Part shown: piece after piece, positions 1-3,649 of the stretch | How positions within the stretch are numbered: the first letter of the stretch is position 1 | Layout of the letters: every line of letters begins with the position of its first letter | Assembly: GCA_021790955.1 (NCBI GenBank) | Contig: JAJYFI010000120.1 | Coordinates: 1 to 5,847 of the forward strand | Length of the DNA stretch: 5,847 bases | Direction of reading: 5' to 3' | From: a bacterium | Lineage (GTDB): Bacteria; Elusimicrobiota; Elusimicrobia; UBA1565; UBA9628 | Made by a program: the position numbers and the translations under genes | The notes under the pieces: generated by a model | Databases searched by the model: none | Told to the model about the DNA's origin: nothing | Seen by the model: only the letters and a program-made list of their open reading frames with translations

Positions 1-204
1 CGGCGCGGCCGGCTCCTCCGCCGCCGGCGGAACTGTTATGGGGCGCGGCGGTTCCGGCGCGGCCGCCCAAGATTCCTCGACGAGCGGCGCCTGAGGGGAT
101 TCATCCTTTCTTGGCTTCGGCAGATCGAGGTCAATCGAATCGATCTTAAGGCCGTAGTCCTTCAGCAGGCTCTCCAGCTTGTTGGAGAGGGAATCGTCGC
201 CCAT
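1..204 (-). CDS. Partial hypothetical protein, Pro/Ala-rich after a short helical N-terminus
   Basis: The frame is open from an ATG at 204 down to base 1 with no stop, giving 68 visible codons; the C-terminal part lies outside the window. The product begins MGDDSLSNKLESLLKDYGLK. Residues 1-20 look like a charged amphipathic helix, and from about residue 30 the chain is rich in Pro, Ala and Glu, like a flexible linker leading to a domain that is not visible. No signal peptide or membrane segment is seen. An in-frame GTG lies directly before the ATG (205-207) and could be the true start. The Shine-Dalgarno sequence is weak (GGGA, about 7 bases before the ATG), which together with the 12-base gap after the upstream coiled-coil gene suggests one transcript and translational coupling. 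I do not recognise the family. The gene call is fairly safe; its function is unknown. Confidence 0.6.
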   Translation of the reverse strand, partial: MGDDSLSNKLESLLKDYGLKIDSIDLDLPKPRKDESPQAPLVEESWAAAPEPPRPITVPPAAEEPAAP

Positions 205-216
205 CACAATCCCGGA

Positions 217-975
217 TCAGCGCGAATTCTGACCCTGATACCGGTGGACGATCTCCGACACCTCGCGTTTTAAGCCATCCTTCAATATCTCGAGTTCCGC
301 CTGCTTTTTCTTGTATTCCTGCGCGATTTCCGAGGCGCGCAGGGCCAGCTCCTCTTCCTTTTTAATGAGGGCCTGCTCCCGTTCCACCTTGCGGGCCTCC
401 CACTCGCGCACTTCCCTGAGGAATTGATCCCGCGATTCTTCAAGGTCCCTATGCCGACGGTTTTCCTCTTCGTGCCTTAGGCCCCAAGCCGCTTCCAGAT
501 CGGCCTGCCGTTTCTGAAGATCGCGATAGAAAGCCTCCATCTTCTGGCCTTGGGACTCGTCGAGGTGGGCGATCGCTTTCAAATACTTCTCGTGGAATTG
601 GAGGTTTTCCGCCTCCTTCGACTGAACCTTGTCCATCAAAAAAGCGATTTCCCTGTCCCGGGCCGCGAGCGACTCCTCGGCCGCGCGCCGAGAGGCCTGG
701 GCGGTCTTGAGCTGCTCCGAGATATCGTCTATCTTGCGTCCATAAAATTGAGCGAGATCCTGCTCCAAGATCGCTTTTTGCTCCGCGAGGGATTTTTTAT
801 AGAAGGAGACCAAATGCTCGACGTGCTGGGCCTCCCCGCGGAACTCCTCGACGGCCGCCTGAAGGGCGACGGCCTGCGGCGAATTGTCGGACCAGAGCTT
901 CTGGCACAACTCCTCGATCCGCTGCCATGCCGCCGTCAGCTTCGTCTTGTCGACGCCGAGCTCCGCAGTCTCCAT
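217..975 (-). CDS. Coiled-coil protein of unknown function (252 aa)
   Basis: The product is a soluble, highly charged protein dominated by Glu, Lys, Arg, Gln, Ala and Leu with heptad-like spacing from about residue 50 to the end, so it is predicted to be a long coiled coil. The first 45 residues (METAELGVDKTK onward) look like a separate small helical head with the only cysteine, C24. No signal peptide, membrane helix or nucleotide-binding motif is visible. The start is well supported: AAGGAG lies 7 bases before the ATG at 975, and a sigma70-like promoter lies about 50 bases upstream (1025-1053). The stop is followed after 12 bases by another minus-strand gene, so the two probably form an operon. 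A structural or scaffold role is possible, but composition alone cannot show it. Coiled-coil sequences attract spurious similarity, so I assign no family. Confidence 0.8.
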   Translation of the reverse strand: METAELGVDKTKLTAAWQRIEELCQKLWSDNSPQAVALQAAVEEFRGEAQHVEHLVSFYKKSLAEQKAILEQDLAQFYGRKIDDISEQLKTAQASRRAAEESLAARDREIAFLMDKVQSKEAENLQFHEKYLKAIAHLDESQGQKMEAFYRDLQKRQADLEAAWGLRHEEENRRHRDLEESRDQFLREVREWEARKVEREQALIKKEEELALRASEIAQEYKKKQAELEILKDGLKREVSEIVHRYQGQNSR

Positions 976-1024
976 GAAGATCTCCTTTTGAGGCTAAGGG
1001 TACCGGCGCCGTCCGTGCCGTGCG

Positions 1025-1053
1025 ATTGTAACGGAGAAAGCCGGCTTTATCAA
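1025..1053 (-). promoter_or_regulatory. Sigma70-type promoter for the coiled-coil gene
   Basis: Read on the minus strand, a -35 box TTGATA (1053-1048) and a -10 box TACAAT (1030-1025) are separated by exactly 17 bases. Each box differs from consensus at one position. The predicted transcription start is near 1018, giving a leader of about 43 bases before the ATG at 975. The promoter lies inside the left boundary of the presumed island, so it most likely belongs to the host gene and not to the element. Confidence 0.72.
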
Positions 1054-1064
1054 TACCCAAAACG

Positions 1065-1088
1065 CGAAATTGGCGCCCCGTGGAATCG
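1065..1088 (-). repeat. att-like repeat, left copy (diverged tRNA 3'-end sequence)
   Basis: This 24-base stretch aligns with the tRNA-Arg 3' end and trailer at 3569-3594 in the same orientation. Shared blocks in order on the plus strand are CGAAAT, TG, CGCCC and GGAAT, then a final G, about 19 matching positions with short gaps. On the minus strand it reads like the end of a tRNA: ATTCC, then GGGGCGCCA. Only the last 20 or so bases resemble a tRNA; no T-loop TTC or other arms lie upstream. That is what an attachment-site fragment would look like. The copies are not identical, so chance similarity remains possible. Confidence 0.4.
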
Positions 1089-1100
1089 GGCTTTGAGCCC
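1088..1100. repeat. Small inverted repeat between the att-like site and the recombinase gene
   Basis: GGGCT and AGCCC form a perfect 5-bp stem around the 3-base loop TTG. No T-run follows on either strand, so it is not an intrinsic terminator. Its place beside the att-like repeat would suit a recombinase or accessory-factor binding site, but nothing else supports that. Confidence 0.25.
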
Positions 1101-1129
1101 CCTCACCACAACAGCCTCGACCGTCTCAT

Positions 1130-1134
1130 GGAGG
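1130..1134 (+). promoter_or_regulatory. Ribosome binding site setting the recombinase start
   Basis: GGAGG lies 6 bases before the ATG at 1141. This decides the start, because the reading frame stays open much further upstream (to about 550) through the antisense of the coiled-coil gene. The ATG at 1128 is in a different frame. Confidence 0.8.
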
Positions 1135-1140
1135 AAAACC

Positions 1141-2106
1141 ATGAGCGGACTCAGTATAGCAAGCCTCAAGCCGGAGAATCTCACCTGGGAGATGGCCTTT
1201 CGGCTCTTTGCCCTGCGCTGCAAGTCGCAGAATCTCTCCGAGCGCACCCAGAGCCTCTACGCGAGCCACCTGAGTCTCTTTAGGCGCTGGCTGGCGCGCA
1301 ACGGAGAGCCGCAGCCGTCGGGCATAGAGGCAGGGCATCTGAGGGCCTATCTCAGCGAATACAAAAACGGCGGTGCCAGCGACTTGACGGTGGATTGCGC
1401 CTTTCGCATCCTGCGGACCTTCTGGCGCTTCCTGTTCAGAGACGGCCTCATCATCGCCGACCCGATGGCGAAGGTGGAGAGGATAAGGCGGGAGCGCCGA
1501 TTCATCAAGCCCATCACGCCGGAACAGTTGGCGCTCATCCTGGAACAAATCAACACCAAGAACTCGCTGGGCCTGCGCGACTACGCCCTGACCTTGTTTC
1601 TCGCGGACACCGGCCTGCGGCTCGGGGAAGCCCTGTCGTTGAAGCTCGGAGAGATTGACTGGACCTCCAACAGCGTCCTGGTCATGGGCAAGGGCCGCAA
1701 GGAGCGACGCGCGGCCTTCGGGCAGAAGGCGAGGCAGGCCCTCATGTCCTGGGTCCGGCGCAGGGGAGTCATGGAGGGCTCCAACTGGCTATTTGTCAGC
1801 CGCTTCGGGCGCAGGCTGAGCCTTTGCGTCTTCGAGCAGCGAATGAAGGGCTACACGCGGGAGGCCGGGATTGCCGCCGACAGGCTTTCCCCCCACGCCT
1901 TGCGGCACTTCTTTGCCCTGTCTTTTCTCAAGAACGGCGGCGACGTGCTGACCCTTCAAAAGCTCCTGGGGCATTCAAGCCTCGACATGGTGCGAAACTA
2001 CGTCAACATGACGGACGACGATGCCCTCGCCAAGCACCGGACGGCAAGCCCCCTCGACCGCCTGGGGCCGCTTCCAGGCGAGCGCAGGCAGGTGAGGCTC
2101 AAGTGA
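1141..2106 (+). CDS. Tyrosine recombinase / phage-type integrase (321 aa)
   Basis: It catalyses site-specific DNA strand exchange through a covalent 3'-phosphotyrosine intermediate. Residues about 14-102 form the helical N-terminal DNA-binding (SAM-like, core-binding) domain, and about 123-298 the catalytic domain. The full active-site set is present: R160 in DTGLRLGEAL, the beta-hairpin lysine K184 in GKGRK, H252 and R255 in HALRH, H278 in LLGHSS, and the nucleophile Y287 in NYVN. The length is close to XerC/XerD and small integrases. The start at 1141 has GGAGG 6 bases upstream. No convincing plus-strand promoter was found. The zinc-protein gene starts 8 bases after its stop, so the two are probably co-transcribed. 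XerC/XerD house recombinases share this architecture. A separate integrase is favoured because it leads a plus-strand block next to a tRNA with an att-like repeat 53 bases upstream. It appears intact and potentially active. Confidence 0.93.
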   Translation: MSGLSIASLKPENLTWEMAFRLFALRCKSQNLSERTQSLYASHLSLFRRWLARNGEPQPSGIEAGHLRAYLSEYKNGGASDLTVDCAFRILRTFWRFLFRDGLIIADPMAKVERIRRERRFIKPITPEQLALILEQINTKNSLGLRDYALTLFLADTGLRLGEALSLKLGEIDWTSNSVLVMGKGRKERRAAFGQKARQALMSWVRRRGVMEGSNWLFVSRFGRRLSLCVFEQRMKGYTREAGIAADRLSPHALRHFFALSFLKNGGDVLTLQKLLGHSSLDMVRNYVNMTDDDALAKHRTASPLDRLGPLPGERRQVRLK

Positions 2107-2114
2107 GGCGCGCC

Positions 2115-2336
2115 ATGAGGACACCCATGAGCCATCGAAAAGGAAAGCCCTGCCCGGCCTGCGCCGGAACGGGAGAGGTCTGCTGCGAGACCTGGGCCGA
2201 GCTCCGGGCGGGAGCCAGGGACGACTTGGAGTTTAACGAGCTTGGAATCCCGCTATGGCCGCTCTCGCGCCATTTGGAGATGCCCTACTGCCCGTTCTGC
2301 GGGGAATCATTTGATAGAATCGGGCGGAATTCATGA
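2115..2336 (+). CDS. Small zinc-ribbon-like protein with a DnaJ-type knuckle (73 aa)
   Basis: Two cysteine pairs are visible: C13-P-A-C16-A-G-T-G, which matches the CxxCxGxG knuckle of DnaJ zinc fingers, and C59-P-F-C62-G near the C-terminus; C23 and C24 are extra. Together C13/C16 and C59/C62 could hold one zinc ion. The roughly 35 residues between them are acidic and hydrophobic. There is only one DnaJ-type repeat and no J domain, so this is not a co-chaperone. The ATG at 2115 has GAGG 6 bases upstream; an in-frame ATG at 2127 with GAGGA 5 bases before it is an alternative and would remove four residues. The gene starts 8 bases after the recombinase stop, and its TGA overlaps the next gene's ATG (ATGA), a sign of translational coupling. 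Its function is unknown. Metal binding is inferred from the cysteines, and a role in nucleic-acid or partner binding is only a guess. Confidence 0.68.
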   Translation: MRTPMSHRKGKPCPACAGTGEVCCETWAELRAGARDDLEFNELGIPLWPLSRHLEMPYCPFCGESFDRIGRNS

Positions 2337-2872
2337 AAGCCCTTCTCGCCGACGAAAGCATTGAGCGAACCATCTGCATCATTCGCGGTCACCGCGTCAT
2401 GCTCGACCGTGACTTGGCCAGGGTTTACGGTGTTTCGACCTCCAGGCTCAACGAGCAGGTCAAGCGGAACAAATCCAGGTTCCCGGAGGACTTTGCTTTC
2501 CGGCTGACCAAGGAGGAAATGAAAAATTGGATGTCGCAAATTGCGATATCCAATCCGGCCCTCAAAATGGGGGTCCGAAAGCCTCCCTATGCCTTTACGG
2601 AACACGGCGCTGTCGCTACGGCATTCATCCTTAACAGTCCCGTGGCCGTCGCGGCCAGCATCCAGATTGTCCGAACCTTCAATAGGCTGCGGCGGATGGC
2701 ACAGGCCCACAAGGACCTTGCCCTGGCGGTCGCGGAACTCTCCCGCAGGGTCAAGGGACATGACGAACAGTTCAAGCTCGTGTTCGAGGCCCTCCGCGAG
2801 CTTATGGAGCCGCCGGAACCGCCGCGCAAGCAGATAGGCTTTGTGGTTCCCGAAAAGCCCCGGTCCCTATAA
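2333..2872 (+). CDS. ORF6N-domain protein (179 aa)
   Basis: Residues about 9-92 match the ORF6N domain: IERTICIIRGHRVMLDRDLA, then YGVSTSRLNEQVKRN, RFPEDFAFRLT, and KPPYAFTEHG at 84-92. This domain occurs in phage and mobile-element proteins, often linked with KilA-N or Bro-N domains, and is thought to bind DNA. Residues about 110-158 are charged and helical with coiled-coil character, probably for oligomerisation. The tail, with RKQIGF near 165-170, is typical of full-length family members, so the gene looks complete. The ATG at 2333 overlaps the previous stop (ATGA) and has a modest GGCGGA 5 bases upstream, consistent with coupled translation after the zinc protein. A 29-bp palindrome lies in codons 65-74. 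A regulatory or antirepressor-like role on the element is an inference; no target is known. Confidence 0.9.
   Translation: MKALLADESIERTICIIRGHRVMLDRDLARVYGVSTSRLNEQVKRNKSRFPEDFAFRLTKEEMKNWMSQIAISNPALKMGVRKPPYAFTEHGAVATAFILNSPVAVAASIQIVRTFNRLRRMAQAHKDLALAVAELSRRVKGHDEQFKLVFEALRELMEPPEPPRKQIGFVVPEKPRSL
2526..2554. repeat. 29-bp near-perfect palindrome inside the ORF6N gene
   Basis: The left arm is ATTGGAT, G, TCGCAA; the centre is a single A; the right arm is TTGCGA, T, ATCCAAT. Thirteen of the fourteen arm positions pair exactly, and the remaining one is G opposite T, a wobble pair in RNA. It encodes N65 to N74 (NWMSQIAISN), a connecting segment just before the conserved KPPYAFTEHG motif. 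The mRNA could fold into a long hairpin here, or the DNA could be a dimeric protein binding site. Confidence 0.75.
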
Positions 2873-2888
2873 ATACAGGGAGAAGTCC

Positions 2889-2916
2889 TTGACAGTAATA
2901 GCGTATATGCTATGAT
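2889..2916 (+). promoter_or_regulatory. Strong sigma70-type promoter at the toxin-antitoxin genes
   Basis: A perfect -35 box TTGACA (2889-2894) is followed after 16 bases by TATGAT (2911-2916), one mismatch from consensus. TG at 2908-2909 gives it an extended -10 (TGC before the hexamer). Transcription should start near 2923. That is downstream of the A of the toxin ATG at 2917, a conflict discussed in the findings. Confidence 0.65.
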
Positions 2917-2936
2917 ATGGGCACGCCCTATGCTAT
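2898..2936. promoter_or_regulatory. Putative operator: palindrome plus a third half-site
   Basis: Bases 2898-2913 form a 16-bp palindrome: ATAGCGTA facing TATGCTAT, with one mismatched pair. The half-site TATGCTAT recurs exactly at 2929-2936, 23 bases on, about two helical turns. The cluster overlaps the spacer and -10 box of the promoter, where a repressor would block transcription. HigA-type antitoxins usually repress their own promoter through such palindromes, so HigA alone or with HigB is the likely ligand. Binding is inferred. Confidence 0.55.
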
Positions 2937-3279
2937 TGAGTTTTACAGGGAAGCCGGTGGCCATTGCCCGATGGATGCGTTCCTGGACTCCTTGCCGGAC
3001 AAGCATCTGGCCAGGGTCCATGCCTACCTGGAGCTTCTGGAGCAGAAAGGCCCCAATCTCCAGCGTCCTTACGCGGATGCCGTGGCCGATAAGATTCGAG
3101 AACTGCGCCCGGGATTCGGACGCCATGAGTATCGCCTGCTGTATTTCTTCTCAGGAAAAACCGTGGTCCTCACTCACGGCTTTCTCAAGAAAACGGATAC
3201 TGTTCCTCCCAACGAAATCGCGCGGGCGATTTCTCGCATGAGGGATTGGCTCCAACGGAGGTCGTCACATGAAAGCTAA
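2917..3279 (+). CDS. higB: HigB-like toxin, phage Gp49/RelE superfamily (120 aa)
   Basis: Family members are ribosome-dependent mRNA endonucleases that arrest growth when the antitoxin is lost. Visible family features are the N-terminal strand YAIEFYRE (5-12), PMDAFLDSLPDKH (18-30), the central strand region IRELRPGFGRHEYRLLYFF (60-78), and LTHGFLKKTDTVPPNEIARA (85-104), which is typical of the Gp49-like branch. Basic residues R64, R70 and R73, with K91 and K92, are candidates for RNA contact. The ATG at 2917 fits the usual family N-terminus, and an in-frame stop at 2899 excludes a longer form. However, it has no Shine-Dalgarno sequence and overlaps a strong promoter. The next in-frame ATG, at 2971 (M19), would remove the first beta strand. 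The toxin gene comes first and overlaps the antitoxin gene by 11 bases, the usual higBA order. The chain looks complete. Activity was not shown. Confidence 0.87.
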   Translation: MGTPYAIEFYREAGGHCPMDAFLDSLPDKHLARVHAYLELLEQKGPNLQRPYADAVADKIRELRPGFGRHEYRLLYFFSGKTVVLTHGFLKKTDTVPPNEIARAISRMRDWLQRRSSHES

Positions 3280-3559
3280 AAACACACCCCGACTTTGGCG
3301 AAACCGCCTCAAGGAAGACCTGCGGCGTCCCGGCTTTAAGCGGGCCTTTCAAGAGGCCCGGGAAGAGCTTGCGCTGGCCGAGCAAATCGCCGAGGCCCGC
3401 GAGAAAGCCCGGTTAAGCCAAGCCGGACTCGGGCGGGCCATCGGGACCACCCAATCCGTAATTTCACGCATCGAAAACGGGGGGCAGAACCTGACGCTTG
3501 CCATGCTCCACAAAATCGCCGACGCCCTCCATAGAACCGTAGACATCCGCCTGCGCTAA
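3269..3559 (+). CDS. higA: HigA-like antitoxin, XRE-family helix-turn-helix (96 aa)
   Basis: The role inferred is to bind and neutralise the adjacent toxin and to repress the shared promoter. Residues about 42-95 form a Cro/C1-type HTH domain: AREKARLSQAGLGRAIGTTQ, with helix 2 near 51-59, recognition helix TQSVISRIENG at 61-71, and LTLAMLHKIADALH at 75-88. The N-terminal 40 residues (WRNRLKEDL, FKRAFQEAREELALAEQI) are helical and probably contact the toxin. The start is well supported: GGAGG (3257-3261) lies 7 bases before the ATG, and the start lies 11 bases inside the toxin gene, so the two are coupled. Only 17 bases separate its stop from the 3' end of the convergent tRNA gene, with no visible terminator. 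Confidence 0.9.
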   Translation: MKAKNTPRLWRNRLKEDLRRPGFKRAFQEAREELALAEQIAEAREKARLSQAGLGRAIGTTQSVISRIENGGQNLTLAMLHKIADALHRTVDIRLR

Positions 3560-3568
3560 CGGAAGTAT

Positions 3569-3594
3569 CGAAATCTTGCGCCCGCCAGGAATTG
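3569..3594 (-). repeat. att-like repeat, right copy at the tRNA-Arg 3' end
   Basis: This covers the last part of the tRNA T-arm, the 3' acceptor strand, the discriminator and eight bases of trailer. It shares CGAAAT, TG, CGCCC and GGAAT in the same order and orientation with 1065-1088. The tRNA end is a usual target of tyrosine recombinases. The assignment is inferred from similarity and context. Confidence 0.4.
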
Positions 3595-3648
3595 AACCTG
3601 GACTTACAGCTTCGGAGGCTGTCGTGATATCCTTTTCACTACGGGCGC
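3577..3648 (-). tRNA. tRNA-Arg, anticodon CCG
   Basis: Read on the minus strand, the 72 bases fold as a standard cloverleaf. The acceptor GCGCCCG pairs with CGGGCGC (7 bp). The D stem GTGA/TCAC encloses an 8-base loop. The anticodon stem ACAGC/GCTGT encloses loop CTCCGAA, giving anticodon CCG, which reads CGG. The variable loop is 4 bases. The T stem CCAGG/CCTGG encloses TTCAATT. The discriminator is A, and CCA is not encoded (AGA follows), so it must be added by an enzyme. The 5' end lies one base after the alaS stop, so it is almost certainly cut out of the alaS transcript by RNase P. The gene is intact even though an element appears to be inserted at its 3' end. Confidence 0.95.
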
Positions 3649-3649
3649 G

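Larger units (their letters stand above)
1065..3594. mobile_element. Putative minimal integrative element at tRNA-Arg
   Basis: Five tightly packed plus-strand genes (tyrosine recombinase, small zinc protein, ORF6N protein, HigB-like toxin, HigA-like antitoxin) interrupt a run of minus-strand genes (alaS and tRNA-Arg on one side, the coiled-coil gene on the other). A diverged direct repeat of the tRNA 3' end lies near the left edge (1065-1088 against 3569-3594). Tyrosine recombinases commonly insert elements at tRNA 3' ends and leave the tRNA intact, as here. The cargo has no replication, structural or conjugation genes, so it resembles a genomic islet or the remnant of a larger phage or island. 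The recombinase lies at the end away from the tRNA, which is less common. The gene block is seen directly; the boundaries and mobility are inferred. Confidence 0.55.

Noticed and set aside
1026..1053. Plus-strand promoter TTGTAA-16-TATCAA for the recombinase
   Set aside because: Each box matches consensus at only four of six positions and is largely the reverse complement of the better minus-strand promoter boxes at the same bases.
1088..1100. GGGCT/AGCCC hairpin as an intrinsic terminator
   Set aside because: The stem is only 5 bp and no T-tract follows on either strand.
550..1140. In-frame open extension upstream of the recombinase, which would give a 518-residue protein
   Set aside because: It is the antisense of the coiled-coil gene, whose composition leaves the opposite frame open. 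The ATG at 1141 has a good ribosome binding site, and the recombinase N-terminal domain begins just after it.
2868..2873. TATAAA as a -10 box upstream of the toxin gene
   Set aside because: No acceptable -35 box at 15-19 bases upstream; the nearest, TTGTGG at 2841-2846, is 21 bases away. It overlaps the ORF6N stop codon, where A/T-rich sequence is expected.
2587..3126. Minus-strand open frame of 179 codons across the ORF6N and toxin genes
   Set aside because: It spans two recognised plus-strand genes and the promoter between them, and shows no recognisable domain.
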